Shown here piece after piece: positions 25,784 to 34,822 of a stretch of 64,000 nt of DNA (position 1 is the stretch's first letter; every line of letters starts with the position of its first letter). The position numbers were made by a program, and so were the translations under genes. The notes beneath the pieces are model-generated. The model was not told the origin of the DNA and ran no database searches. It saw nothing but the letters and a program-made list of their open reading frames with translations. The stretch lies in contig JAKOVD010000127.1 in assembly GCA_029782215.1 (NCBI GenBank), positions 165,419 through 229,418 of the forward strand, read 5' to 3'. The DNA comes from Chloroflexota bacterium. GTDB taxonomy: Bacteria; Chloroflexota; Anaerolineae; J102.

Positions 25784-26937
25784 TGGACGGCCTCCATCAT
25801 CTCACCCGGCGGTGCCATGACAGGCTCCGGTATGCTGGCATCGCGCGGGATTGCCTTCTGGCTTCCCGGATCGAAGAAGCGGATCATCTCAGGCAGGACG
25901 TCAAAGCGCACGGCAGACCCCAGCGGCAGGCTGAGGAGGCGGTCGCTGCGCACGTGCACGATGTTCGGCTCCGCGCCTTCGTCGCCGACGTGTACGTGCA
26001 GGAGCCGGTAGGCGCCGTGCATGTCGCTGGCGTAGACTTCTCCGGCCACGGAACCGCTCGCGCTGGCCAGGGCCGATTCGGGGCGGAAACCCACAATGAC
26101 ATCGCCCTCGGCCCCCAGGGCCTCGCGGAGAGGCTGGCGGTAGGCTGGCGGCACCGGCAACTGGTTGTTGGCGCCCGGCAGGCGTACGGATTCGCCCACA
26201 AAGCGTCCTTTGATCAGGTTCATGCCAGGGCTGCCGATAAACCGGGCGACAAACAAGTTCGCCGGGTCGTAGTAGACCTGGGAGGGGGAGCCTACCTGCT
26301 GGACCTCGGCCGCCGACATCACGACGATGCGGTCGCCCATCGCCATTGCCTCGATCTGGTCATGGGTCACGTACACGGTCGTGGCTTGTTCGAAGATATG
26401 CACGCGCTTGATCTCAGCGCGCATCGACTCCCGGAACTCGGCGTCCAGCGCCCCCAGGGGCTCATCCATCAGGAAGGCGGCCGGGCGCCGCACGAGTGCA
26501 CGGGCCAGGGCGATGCGCTGTTGATCGCCGCCGCTCAGCCGGCCGGGACGCTGGTTCAACAGGTGGCCGACGCGCAGGAGTTCCACCACTTCGGCGACGC
26601 GCTTGTCAACCTCTGGACCCTTCATTCCCTGGGCGCGCAGCGGGAAGGCGATGTTGTCGCGAGCCGACATGTGCGGATAGAGGGCATAGAACTGGAAGAC
26701 AAAGGCAATGTCCCGCTCGCTCGGGTGCAGCCAGGTCACGTTGCGCCCGTTCAGGAGGATCTGCCCCGTGGTCACCGTTTCCAGGCCCGAGATCATGCGC
26801 AGGGTGGTCGTCTTGCCGCAGCCTGAGGGCCCCAGCAAGACCACAAACTCGCCATCCGTAATCGTGAGGTCTACCGGCTTGACGGCATACGCCGTGCCAA
26901 ACCGCTTCTCGACTTGCTTCAGCTCAATGGTTGCCAT
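25780..26937 (-). CDS. Sugar ABC transporter ATP-binding protein (first ATPase)
   Basis: The 385-residue MalK/UgpC-type ATPase has Walker A GPSGCGKTTT, Q-loop FQFYALYPHM, signature LSGGDQQRIALARAL, Walker B AAFLMDEPLGALD and switch His in YVTHDQIEAM. The C-terminal 140 residues form the TOBE/regulatory domain. It is diverged from the ATPase encoded immediately downstream, so this is a two-ATPase system, as in the GlpS/GlpT glycerol importers, rather than a MalK homodimer. GGAGAACGGC precedes the ATG. Confidence 0.93.
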   Translation of the reverse strand: MATIELKQVEKRFGTAYAVKPVDLTITDGEFVVLLGPSGCGKTTTLRMISGLETVTTGQILLNGRNVTWLHPSERDIAFVFQFYALYPHMSARDNIAFPLRAQGMKGPEVDKRVAEVVELLRVGHLLNQRPGRLSGGDQQRIALARALVRRPAAFLMDEPLGALDAEFRESMRAEIKRVHIFEQATTVYVTHDQIEAMAMGDRIVVMSAAEVQQVGSPSQVYYDPANLFVARFIGSPGMNLIKGRFVGESVRLPGANNQLPVPPAYRQPLREALGAEGDVIVGFRPESALASASGSVAGEVYASDMHGAYRLLHVHVGDEGAEPNIVHVRSDRLLSLPLGSAVRFDVLPEMIRFFDPGSQKAIPRDASIPEPVMAPPGEMMEAVQ

Positions 26938-26946
26938 GCCGTTCTC

Positions 26947-27951
26947 CTACTGCCTGATGGCCCCAAAGGTGATGCCTCGCAGCAGGTACTTGCGCAGGGC
27001 AAAGACGACGATGACCACCGGAATGAGGAAACCGAGCGATCCGGCCGCGATGGCTGACCACTCGATGCCCCCGCGTCCCAGCATCGTGGCGATGCTGGGC
27101 GGCGCTGTACGAGCCTTGTCGCTGGTGAGCATGAGAGCGAAGGCATACTCGTTCCAGGCAAACATCAGGCAGAAGACCGTGGTCGCGGCAATACCAGTGA
27201 CCGATTGGGGCAGCACGATGCGGAAGAAGGCCTGAATGCGGCTGTAGCCATCCACCAAAGCCGCCTCCTCGTACTCCACCGGGATCTCGTCGATGAACCC
27301 CTTCATCAGCCAGACGGCAAACGAGAGGTTGAAGACGGTATATAAGAGGATCATCCCCAGGTGGGTATCGTGCAGACCGATCTGGCGGTACATCAGGAAG
27401 ATCGGGATCGTCACGACGACCGCCGGCAGCATGCGGGTGCTGAGGATGAAGAACATCAGGTCATCTTTGCCCTTGACCGGAAAGCGGCTGAAGGCATAGC
27501 CGGCAAACACAGCCAGGCCGACCGAAGCGATCGTGGAGATGCCGGCAATGATGAGCGAGTTCTTCAGACGCCCCACATAGTCACTTGGCCCCGTGATTTC
27601 CTGTCCGCTTTCGAAAGCGATACGCTGGAACAGGCTCATCTGGCCAGTCTCTGCCTTCTGCTTGAACTCCTCCTGCTGACCGGCGGTGACCACAGAGCGT
27701 TCGGTGAGCAGGAAGACGAAGCCCTCGAGGGTAGGCTTGAAGCGGAGCAGGGGCGGGCTGGCGACCACATCAGAGCGCGTCTTGAAGGCGGTGATCCCCA
27801 TCACGAACACCGGGATCAGCATGAACAGGGCAATGGCCAGCACCAGGACCGCGCGCAGCGCTCCGATGCGCCGCGAGCGGGGATTGACCTTGTCTACACG
27901 AGTTGACTCGGTCACCGGCCGGCCGGGACCGGATTCTTCAAAGCTCGCCAT
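26947..27951 (-). CDS. Carbohydrate ABC transporter permease (MalG type)
   Basis: The 334-residue protein has about six membrane segments (first VLVLAIALFMLIPVFVMGI) and the permease EAA loop EYEEAALVDGYSRIQAFFRI, which contacts the ATPase. It ends in LRKYLLRGITFGAIRQ, typical of MalG-type sugar permeases. The large loop between segments one and two is unusually long and polar. The gene starts 3 bp after the stop of the partner permease gene, and the first ATPase gene follows after 9 bp. Confidence 0.92.
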   Translation of the reverse strand: MASFEESGPGRPVTESTRVDKVNPRSRRIGALRAVLVLAIALFMLIPVFVMGITAFKTRSDVVASPPLLRFKPTLEGFVFLLTERSVVTAGQQEEFKQKAETGQMSLFQRIAFESGQEITGPSDYVGRLKNSLIIAGISTIASVGLAVFAGYAFSRFPVKGKDDLMFFILSTRMLPAVVVTIPIFLMYRQIGLHDTHLGMILLYTVFNLSFAVWLMKGFIDEIPVEYEEAALVDGYSRIQAFFRIVLPQSVTGIAATTVFCLMFAWNEYAFALMLTSDKARTAPPSIATMLGRGGIEWSAIAAGSLGFLIPVVIVVFALRKYLLRGITFGAIRQ

Positions 27952-27954
27952 GGT

Positions 27955-28920
27955 TCAGCTCTCCCCCCGGATCGAGTTCAGATAGCGGATATAGAGGTTG
28001 CTGATGGCAATGATGATGATCAGCATGATGTAGGCCAGGGCGCTCGACTGTCCCGTACGGAACTGGCCCTGGAAGGCCTGCCTGTACAGGTTGACGGCAA
28101 TAAGCTCCGTTTGGTCGCCCGGGCCGCCTCCTGTCATGCCCATCACCAGGTCAAAGGACTTAATCGCCTCGATCGAACGGAAGAGAATGGCGATCATCAG
28201 CAGAGGGGCCACCTGGGGCAGAGTGATGCGCCAGAACTGGAACCATGAGCTGGCGCGATCGATCACCGCTGCCTCATAGAGGTAGTCGGGAATCGCATTC
28301 AGGCCCGACAAAACCAGGAGCATCACAAAGGGCGTCCACATCCACACATCTACGAGGATGACCGCCCACAACGCCAGCCCCGGTATGGGCTGCCCGGCGA
28401 AGCGGCTGGCCAACATGTCAGGCCCCTGGGAAGGCTGCCAGAACCCAAAGATGTAGTTGAAGAAACCGAAGGTGGGGTTGTACATCAGCTTCCAGAACAG
28501 ACCCACGACCACCGGCGAGATCAGCATGGGCACCAGGATGAGCGTCGTCACCAGGCCGCTGCCACGGAACTTGCTGCGCACGAGCATGGCCAGGCTGAAA
28601 CCCAGGATGGTCTGCAAACCCACCGAGAACAGCGCGTAGCGACCCGTCGTGGCAAAGTACTTCCACATCCGCTCGTCACTGAGGATATTGGCAAAATTGC
28701 TGAACCATACAAACTGCGGCGCTTTGTTCGCCATCGCCGAGTAGTTGGTAAAGCTCAAATAAAGACTATAAAACAGCGGAAAAACGTTCAGCAGGATCAG
28801 CAAAATCAGCGTCGGCCAGACAAAAAGATTGATGATCGAGCGATCGCTCAGGTGCCGGCGGTGGATCTGGGTACTGCTGCTATCTGGTGGAGAGCTCATC
28901 GACGTGTTTGCCTGAGCCAT
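27955..28920 (-). CDS. Carbohydrate ABC transporter permease (MalF type)
   Basis: Starting at the ATG at 28920 (MAQANTSMSS), the protein has 321 residues; GAGG precedes this start, while the longer frame would begin inside the spacer hairpin. It has six membrane segments, including the first, LFVWPTLILLILLNVFPLFYS. The EAA loop YLYEAAVIDRASSWFQFWRI is clear. It pairs with the downstream MalG-type permease to form the channel. Confidence 0.92.
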   Translation of the reverse strand: MAQANTSMSSPPDSSSTQIHRRHLSDRSIINLFVWPTLILLILLNVFPLFYSLYLSFTNYSAMANKAPQFVWFSNFANILSDERMWKYFATTGRYALFSVGLQTILGFSLAMLVRSKFRGSGLVTTLILVPMLISPVVVGLFWKLMYNPTFGFFNYIFGFWQPSQGPDMLASRFAGQPIPGLALWAVILVDVWMWTPFVMLLVLSGLNAIPDYLYEAAVIDRASSWFQFWRITLPQVAPLLMIAILFRSIEAIKSFDLVMGMTGGGPGDQTELIAVNLYRQAFQGQFRTGQSSALAYIMLIIIIAISNLYIRYLNSIRGES

Positions 28921-28948
28921 GTGTCTGCCTCGCAGATGGGAGTAGGGG

Positions 28949-28979
28949 AAGGCGGGCGGCACAGGGTGCCGCCCGCCTT
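28949..28979 (-). promoter_or_regulatory. 14-bp-stem intercistronic hairpin between binding-protein and permease genes
   Basis: The arms 28949-28962 and 28966-28979 pair perfectly, with a 3-nt loop. No T tract follows on the minus strand. Hairpins at this place in sugar ABC operons commonly protect the binding-protein mRNA and reduce readthrough into the permease genes, so that more binding protein is made. Confidence 0.65.
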
Positions 28980-29002
28980 ACTGACGGAGCGTCGCGATGG
29001 GG

Positions 29003-30445
29003 CTACTTGATGTAGCCGTTCTCCTTCAGGATCTTCTCCTGCTCGGTCGCGATGGTGTCCATCTTCTCCTTGGCTGTGCCCTGCCCCTCAACCACGAAGC
29101 TGCTGAACTCACGCTGCGTGATCTCAAGCAACTGCCCGTAGATGGGGATGTTCCAGAAATCCTTGACGAAAGTCATGGTCTGGGCAAAGGCAGGGTTGTA
29201 AGGGGACGCCTTCAGGAAGGTGTCGGACTTGAGCACGTTGCTGTTGCAGGTGTAGCCGCCCAGCTTGGCCCATTCGGTCTGGATTTTCTCCTGGCCGAAC
29301 CACTTGATGAAGTCCTCGGCTGCCTTCTGGCGCTCGGGGCTGATGTAGGCCACGACGCTCAGACCCTGGCCGCCCAATGCGGCGCCGCGCTGGCCGGTGG
29401 GACCTTCGGGGTTCGAGAAGAAGCCGACCTTGTCGTAGTACTTGGCATTGGTGCCGCTGTTGACCAGGGCGGGGAAGAAGGCGAAGTAGTTCATCGCCAT
29501 CGCCGCCTTGCCGCCGATCATGGCGTCATTGGTTTCCGAGTAGAACGCATTGCTCAGGCCGGGCACCTGGCAGCAGTCGTACAGGTCCTTGTAGGTCTGG
29601 AGCGCCTCGATGTTCTCGGGCGAGTTCACGACGCCCATCACATTGTTCTGGCCATCCTTCCAATCGCCGCCCCAGGGGAACATCGTGTTCTCAACGCCCA
29701 TGGTGATGGCATCGTAGTCCTTCTGGCTGTAGATGGCCACACCGTAAATGCCCTCGTCAGGCCGGGTGAAGAACTTGGCGATGTCCATGAGCTGCTTGTA
29801 GGTGGTCGGCGGGGCCAGATCATAGCCGTACTTGGCTTTGAAGTCGGCCATGTTCTTGGGGTCCTCGAACAGATCCTTGCGGTAGGCCCAGCCATCAGCA
29901 TCGCCTTCGGTGGGGAAGCCCCAGTACTTGCCTGAGCCGCTGGGATACTCGCCGTAGTAGGTCATGGTCGCAGGCGTGACGCTGTCCTTCAGACCAGTGC
30001 TGTTCAGGAAGTCGGTCATGTCCACGTACCAGCCCGAGGTCGCGCCCTGACCGATCCACTGGCTGTCGCCGACGACCATGTCCCAGGTGCTGCCCTGGGC
30101 GGCCATCTCGGTGGCGAACAGGTTGTAGAACGAGCCCCAGGGCTCCTGCACGACGGTGACCTTAATGCCGGTTTCCTTCTCGTACATCTGGCCGATCTGC
30201 TGCAGGTAGTTGGCGGGATCCCACTGGGCCCAGAGGATCTTCAGTTCCTTCACGCCGCCGGCCGCCGCTTCGGGAGCCTTGGTGGGCTCAGGAGCCTTGG
30301 TCGGTTCGGGCGCCTTGGTCGGTTCAGCCGCCGGCGCCTTGGTCGGTTCAGCCGCCGGCGCCTGCGTCGGCGCCGCGCCGCCGCAGGCCGCAACCAGGGC
30401 GAGCACGACGACGAGAACGAGTGGAAGCCAAAGCTTCTTAGACAT
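29003..30445 (-). CDS. Extracellular sugar-binding lipoprotein of the ABC transporter
   Basis: The product is about 480 residues from the ATG at 30445, placed 7 nt after a GAAGGAGGAG sequence. It has a lipoprotein signal peptide (KKLWLPLVLVVVLALVAAC, lipobox Cys) and then a flexible linker of repeated EPTKAP units. The mature family 1 solute-binding domain includes GSFYNLFATEMAAQGSTWD, GKAAMAMNYFAFFP and a final EKILKENGYIK. It delivers the sugar to the two permeases encoded downstream. The ligand cannot be named. The neighbouring isomerases suggest a pentose, a ketose or a rarer aldose. Confidence 0.92.
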   Translation of the reverse strand: MSKKLWLPLVLVVVLALVAACGGAAPTQAPAAEPTKAPAAEPTKAPEPTKAPEPTKAPEAAAGGVKELKILWAQWDPANYLQQIGQMYEKETGIKVTVVQEPWGSFYNLFATEMAAQGSTWDMVVGDSQWIGQGATSGWYVDMTDFLNSTGLKDSVTPATMTYYGEYPSGSGKYWGFPTEGDADGWAYRKDLFEDPKNMADFKAKYGYDLAPPTTYKQLMDIAKFFTRPDEGIYGVAIYSQKDYDAITMGVENTMFPWGGDWKDGQNNVMGVVNSPENIEALQTYKDLYDCCQVPGLSNAFYSETNDAMIGGKAAMAMNYFAFFPALVNSGTNAKYYDKVGFFSNPEGPTGQRGAALGGQGLSVVAYISPERQKAAEDFIKWFGQEKIQTEWAKLGGYTCNSNVLKSDTFLKASPYNPAFAQTMTFVKDFWNIPIYGQLLEITQREFSSFVVEGQGTAKEKMDTIATEQEKILKENGYIK

Positions 30446-30612
30446 TTTTACTCCTCCTTCAAGTGGACTGGAACGAAAAAGGGTGGGTTGACGGTGGTTG
30501 GATGGGGAGGGTGTCACGGATGTTGCCTGTGGTGTCTCATAGCCTCCTTGGATCGGTGTTTCACACGACCGCCGTGGTGCGCCTCAGCGGCGCTGGCGGG
30601 GGGAACCCATGA

Positions 30613-31308
30613 CTAGCCCTGGTTGAAGCGTCTGAAGCTGCTCTCCCAGAGGCGGTGAATGTGCTCGCGTGTGGCCTCGCCTGCACCTGCCGCATCGTGG
30701 GCGGCCATCTTCTCGACGATAGCCCGGTGCTCGGCCGTACAGGCAAGCAAGCGATCACGCGACGTCTGCGTGTCAATGGCGATGTAGGAGACGCGGTTAC
30801 GCATCTGAATCGCCAGCTCTCCGAGAACTTGGTTGGGGCACATGGCGCTCAACAGCTCGTGGAAGCGGGTATCGGCTTTGGACCATGAAGTGCGATCGCC
30901 CCGCTCCACCGCCGCCTCCATGTCCACCAATACCTGCCAAAGCGCTTCCAGGGTGTCGGGAGCCAGGCTCTCGGTTGCCAGCTTTGCCACCTCCGGCTCA
31001 AGAATCGAGCGGACATGGATGATGCTCAACGAGTCCTGCATCGACGGCGCTGCCACCGTGATCGCCCGTCCCGGAATGATCTGGATCAACCCCTCCTGCG
31101 CCAGACTCTGCAGCGCTTCACGCACCGGCGTGCGGCTGATCCCCAGCAGCTTCGAGAGTCGGGTTTCCGACAACACCTGGCCCGGCAGCAGGACGCCGTG
31201 CCGGATGGCATCCTTGATCCGTTCATAGGCAACATCGCGCAGCAGCGGCGAGCTGCCCCAACTTGACGTTTCAGGTTGCTGCGCGAGATAGGTCTCGAGT
31301 GTGTCCAC
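30613..31308 (-). CDS. GntR/FadR-type transcriptional regulator (FCD domain)
   Basis: The 231-residue regulator has an N-terminal winged helix (AYERIKDAIRHGVLLPGQ, LSETRLSKLLGISRTPVREA, LQSLAQEGLIQ) and a C-terminal all-helical FCD domain (FHELLSAMCPN, EHRAIVEKMAAHD, EHIHRLWES). FCD regulators sense sugar acids or other small carboxylates, often with a metal. It is the first gene of the ABC transporter unit. The start is GTG at 31308. A consensus promoter (31374-31402) and a palindrome (31348-31357) lie upstream, which suggests autoregulation of the transport operon. Confidence 0.92.
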   Translation of the reverse strand: MDTLETYLAQQPETSSWGSSPLLRDVAYERIKDAIRHGVLLPGQVLSETRLSKLLGISRTPVREALQSLAQEGLIQIIPGRAITVAAPSMQDSLSIIHVRSILEPEVAKLATESLAPDTLEALWQVLVDMEAAVERGDRTSWSKADTRFHELLSAMCPNQVLGELAIQMRNRVSYIAIDTQTSRDRLLACTAEHRAIVEKMAAHDAAGAGEATREHIHRLWESSFRRFNQG

Positions 31309-31347
31309 GGGACCACTGCCTTAAGCGACTTCGCTCTGGAATGCAGG

Positions 31348-31357
31348 CTGTATACAG
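31348..31357 (-). promoter_or_regulatory. Candidate operator of the FadR-type regulator
   Basis: CTGTATACAG is a perfect 10-bp palindrome lying about 17 bp after the -10 element of the regulator's promoter, in the region where a bound repressor would block transcription. Palindromes with a central GTATAC or GTNNAC are common for FCD regulators. I did not find a second copy near the binding-protein gene. Confidence 0.55.
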
Positions 31358-31373
31358 GTGGTATGTCTGCGGC

Positions 31374-31402
31374 ATTGTATTTAGCGCTACGTGGCCTGTC
31401 AA
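31374..31402 (-). promoter_or_regulatory. Sigma-70-type promoter of the gntR-ABC transporter unit
   Basis: On the minus strand, a perfect -35 TTGACA (31397-31402) and a -10 TACAAT (31374-31379) are separated by exactly 17 bp. This is the best consensus promoter in the window and points toward the GntR start at 31308. Confidence 0.75.
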
Positions 31403-31430
31403 ATCCATTCCAGCCTCTCGCGCTGGCGGA

Positions 31431-32393
31431 CTATGCCCAGAACATCCGGCCCGGAGACTCGGCCATCAGGACTTCGCTCAACGTCGACACGGCCTTGCGC
31501 AGGCCCTCATCCGTCGACATCAGGGCGTCCTCGTGCTCGATGGAGACCACGTAGTCATAGCCCACAAGCCGCAGCGCGCTCATGATATCTTTCCACACCT
31601 TGACATCATGGCCGTAGCCGATGGTGCGGAAGGTCCAGGCGCGCCGGGGAATCTGCTGATAAGGCTTGCTGTCATTGCAGCCATTGACTTCGACATTGAG
31701 ATGATCGACGTAGACGTCCTTGCCGTGCACATGGAAGATAGCATCGCCCAAGGCCCGGATCGCGGCGACAGGATCGACGCCGTTCCAGAACAGATGGCTG
31801 GGGTCGAAGTTGCAGCCCAACATCGGTCCGACGGCGTGGCGCAGGAGCAGGAGCGTTTCGACGTTGTACACCAACATGCCCGGATGCATCTCGAAGGCGA
31901 TCTTGATCCCATGCGCCTCGGCAAAGGCGCCGAGCTCCCGCCAGTAGGGAATCGTCACCTGGTTCCACTGGTAGTCGAGGATCTGCAGGAACTCAGACGG
32001 CCAGGGGCACGTCACCCAGTTCGGCATGCTGTCGCCCGGGGCGCCGGCAGGCAGTCCCGAGAAACCGTTGACCACCGGCACCTCGAGCATCTGTGCCAGC
32101 CGGATCGCTTTCCGCAGCACCTCGTCGGATTGCCTGGCAAATGCCTGGTCTGGATGCACAGGGTTGTTGTGTACGCTGAGAGCGCTGAGGATGAGACCGC
32201 GGCTGTGGATGGCCTTCAGGTAGGCCGAACGGCTGCCCGCGCTCGCCAGCAGCTCATCGACGGGACAGTGCTGGCTGCCGGGATAGCCGCCCGCACCGAT
32301 TTCGACAGCCGTTACGCCCGCGGCCACAGCCTTGTCTAGGGCCTGCTCAAACGGTAGGTTCTGAAACAGGGCGGTGAAGACGCCAATACGCAT
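31431..32393 (-). CDS. Sugar phosphate isomerase/epimerase (paralogue of 9261-10241)
   Basis: The product of about 320 residues starts at the ATG at 32393 (MRIGVFTALFQNL), 7 nt after AGGAGG. Barrel metal ligands are Glu in IAFEMHPGM, Asp in NFDPSHLFW, His in HVHGKDVY and Glu in SIEHEDAL. It closely matches the protein at 9261-10241 over the whole length. Its position upstream of the ABC transporter promoter and downstream of the SAF oxidoreductase gene makes it part of the right-hand kinase-transketolase unit. Confidence 0.82.
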   Translation of the reverse strand: MRIGVFTALFQNLPFEQALDKAVAAGVTAVEIGAGGYPGSQHCPVDELLASAGSRSAYLKAIHSRGLILSALSVHNNPVHPDQAFARQSDEVLRKAIRLAQMLEVPVVNGFSGLPAGAPGDSMPNWVTCPWPSEFLQILDYQWNQVTIPYWRELGAFAEAHGIKIAFEMHPGMLVYNVETLLLLRHAVGPMLGCNFDPSHLFWNGVDPVAAIRALGDAIFHVHGKDVYVDHLNVEVNGCNDSKPYQQIPRRAWTFRTIGYGHDVKVWKDIMSALRLVGYDYVVSIEHEDALMSTDEGLRKAVSTLSEVLMAESPGRMFWA

Positions 32394-32511
32394 ACCGCCA
32401 CCTCCTCGTGGTCGGAAAACAGGCGACAACCGGAAAGGCGCACAGCCCGGCCGCTGGCACCGTCCCCAAGTATCGCCCTAGCGACGCTGCAAGACAAAAC
32501 GGCGCTTGCGT

Positions 32512-33810
32512 TCAGGTGAACGCAGCAAACAGCTCGTCCTGCTGTCGCCGGAGCTGGACGAGCAGGCTGCTCTCATCAACAGTGACGTCGTCCCAGGCCA
32601 CGACCTGCCCACCCGCCACAGGCCGCCGCACCACAGCCCCCGGGGCCAAACCCACCGGCAGAGCCCTGAGCCGCCGCGCCTCTTCGGCAAGGTCCATGAC
32701 GCCGTGGAACGTGTAGCCTCCGAACGTATCCAGCCGCTCGCCGGGGTGCAGGTCGCGCTTGGCAATGGTGAGCACGTCGGCTACGGGCCGCGGCAGCGGC
32801 GCCAGCGTCACCTCCTTGTGGAGGTAGGCGCGGGCGATCGACAACGGAGCTTCCAGGAACCAGAGATGATAGGGCCGGAAGAAGGAGGAGTAGACCCCGT
32901 TGCCGACCTTGAGGTACTTGAGGTCGGCGGCGATGCGCGCCTCATGAACACGAACGACCACGAAGACGCCGCCGGCCATCGCCGGTCCCTGGACGAAATC
33001 TACGACCCCAGGAGAAGGACTGAGGCCGCCATCCTCCACCAGCGCGAACAGGGCAGCGACCGTGTCCGGCGTTGCCTCCGGCCCGGTCATGCCGCGCCGC
33101 AGCGGCCGGCAGCCGCTGGCGTTGGCGGCGCAGGTCATCTCGAACATCGTTTTCGTACCGTCGACGTACGATGCCGTCTGGTAGGCGTCCTTCCCTACCC
33201 TGCGCGCCGCTTCGGCCACTGTGTCGGGCGTGGCGCTGGTGTCCAACGCGTTGTTCTTGCCTTTGCCGATGGCGATGATCTCATAGCCCAGGCAGCGGGC
33301 GAAATCGACAAGCTCCATGAGGCAGCCGGGCTCATCGCCCGAAGAGACCGTGTACAGCACGCCCGCCTCATTCGCCATCTTATGTAAAATATGACCGGTG
33401 GTGACATCGGCCTCGATATTGACCAGGACAATGTCCTTGCCGTGCGCAATGCAGGCGCAGGCCGTCTCGGCGCCGATGGCAGGGGACCAGGTGACGTCCG
33501 CCACTATGTCGACCGCCTCCAACTGCGCCGCCAGGCCATAGGAGCCCGTCACCACGCGCTTGCCAGCGGCCAGGGCGTCCATGGCCGGGCCGGCAGCGTT
33601 CGCCTCGACAATGACCTCCGCCGGCGTCCCCGCAGCGAGGAAGGCGGCGCGGGCGGCCGCGACATCCGCATCGGCCAGCACGTGCACCACCATACCGGGC
33701 ATCTGTGCTACCGCCGCCGCAAAACCGCTGCCCATCCAGCCGGCCCCGCTGGCGCCTACGCGGATAGGGCGGTTCTCCTCCTGGAGCTGCCGCAGCCGGC
33801 GATAGAGCAT
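32512..33810 (-). CDS. NAD(P)-binding oxidoreductase with C-terminal SAF domain
   Basis: The 432-residue protein starts with a Rossmann fold (RVGASGAGWMGSGFAAAV) and has a middle domain with IGKGKNNALDTSATPDTV. The C-terminal 90 residues (KRDLHPGERLDTFGGYTFHG) look like a SAF domain, as in the predicted homoserine dehydrogenase/SAF family (COG4091). The first bases of the ATG overlap the stop of the transketolase gene upstream (TGATG), implying coupling. It likely oxidises or reduces a branched or phosphorylated sugar intermediate, since it is co-expressed with a transketolase and kinases. The specific reaction is unknown. Confidence 0.75.
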   Translation of the reverse strand: MLYRRLRQLQEENRPIRVGASGAGWMGSGFAAAVAQMPGMVVHVLADADVAAARAAFLAAGTPAEVIVEANAAGPAMDALAAGKRVVTGSYGLAAQLEAVDIVADVTWSPAIGAETACACIAHGKDIVLVNIEADVTTGHILHKMANEAGVLYTVSSGDEPGCLMELVDFARCLGYEIIAIGKGKNNALDTSATPDTVAEAARRVGKDAYQTASYVDGTKTMFEMTCAANASGCRPLRRGMTGPEATPDTVAALFALVEDGGLSPSPGVVDFVQGPAMAGGVFVVVRVHEARIAADLKYLKVGNGVYSSFFRPYHLWFLEAPLSIARAYLHKEVTLAPLPRPVADVLTIAKRDLHPGERLDTFGGYTFHGVMDLAEEARRLRALPVGLAPGAVVRRPVAGGQVVAWDDVTVDESSLLVQLRRQQDELFAAFT

Positions 33811-34790
33811 CAGACCCCTCCCCTGCGTTTTGCCGCCACCGCCGACTTGGCTTGTTTGACGATGTCCGACGCCGTGAGGTGGTACTTACGCAGCAAGTCA
33901 TCAGGCTCCGCCGACTCCGTATACGTGTCGGCGAGACCAATGAAACGCATGGGCACCGCGTGATGGCTGGCGACGATACGGGCGATGTTGCTGCCCATGC
34001 CGCCTGTCAGCAAGTGCTCTTCAGCCGTGACGATCGCGCCCGTGTCGCGGGCAGCCGCCACGATTGCCTCCACGTCGAGGGGGCGCAGGGTGTGCATGTC
34101 CAGCACCCGGGCTTCGATGCCTTTCTCTGCCAGCTCCGCCGCCGCGTCCAGCGCCGCCGCCACCATGATGCCGCAGGCGATGAGGGTCACATCTCCGCCC
34201 TCCCTGACGGTGTTGGCCTTGCCAATGGTGAAAGGGCAGCCGTTCTTGTAGATGTGCGGCAGCGCCACCCGGCTCGAGCGCAGCCACACCGGTCCTTCGT
34301 GCGCCACGGCGGCCTTGACGGCCGCGGTCATGGAGGCAGGATCGCTGGGCACCAGCATCACGAAGGTGGGAAGCCCTCCCACCAGGGCGATGTCCTCGAT
34401 GCCCATCTGCGTGGGACCGTCCTTGCCCAACGTAATGCCGCCGTGGCTTCCCAGCACCTTGGCATTAATGTTGGACATGGCGATGGCCAGCCGAATCTGA
34501 TCATAGGCGTTGCAGAGCAGAAACGACGAGAAGCTGGTGATGAAGGGAATGAAGCCGCAGGCGGCCAGGCCTGCGCCCACGCCCACCAGGTTGCTCTCGG
34601 CAATGCCGAGATTGAAGAAGCGCTCGGGATAGGCCTCGCGTACGGTCTCCGCCTTGGTGGAGTTGCCCAGGTCGCCATCCAGCACCACGACCCGCGCGTT
34701 CTCGGCGCAAACCTCCCGCAGGGCTGTGCCGAAGATATCGCGCAGCGGCTGCTGGCAGGGTTCCAGCCCTGCCCGTTTGCCAAGTTCCAT
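33810..34790 (-). CDS. Transketolase, C-terminal subunit
   Basis: At 326 residues it covers the pyrimidine-binding and C-terminal domains of transketolase. Visible motifs are LDGDLGNSTKAE, FFNLGIAESNLVG (with the Glu that activates the thiamine ring), SSFLLCNAYDQIRLAI, GSHGGITLGKDGPTQM and the C-terminal VTAEEHLLTGGMGSNIA. The N-terminal half is a separate gene upstream (34823-35668), so this is a split transketolase. It transfers two-carbon ketol units between sugar phosphates. AGGAGG precedes the ATG. Confidence 0.92.
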   Translation of the reverse strand: MELGKRAGLEPCQQPLRDIFGTALREVCAENARVVVLDGDLGNSTKAETVREAYPERFFNLGIAESNLVGVGAGLAACGFIPFITSFSSFLLCNAYDQIRLAIAMSNINAKVLGSHGGITLGKDGPTQMGIEDIALVGGLPTFVMLVPSDPASMTAAVKAAVAHEGPVWLRSSRVALPHIYKNGCPFTIGKANTVREGGDVTLIACGIMVAAALDAAAELAEKGIEARVLDMHTLRPLDVEAIVAAARDTGAIVTAEEHLLTGGMGSNIARIVASHHAVPMRFIGLADTYTESAEPDDLLRKYHLTASDIVKQAKSAVAAKRRGGV

Positions 34791-34822
34791 GCAGTCCTCC
34801 TGACTGAACGAGCTTCCCCGGA

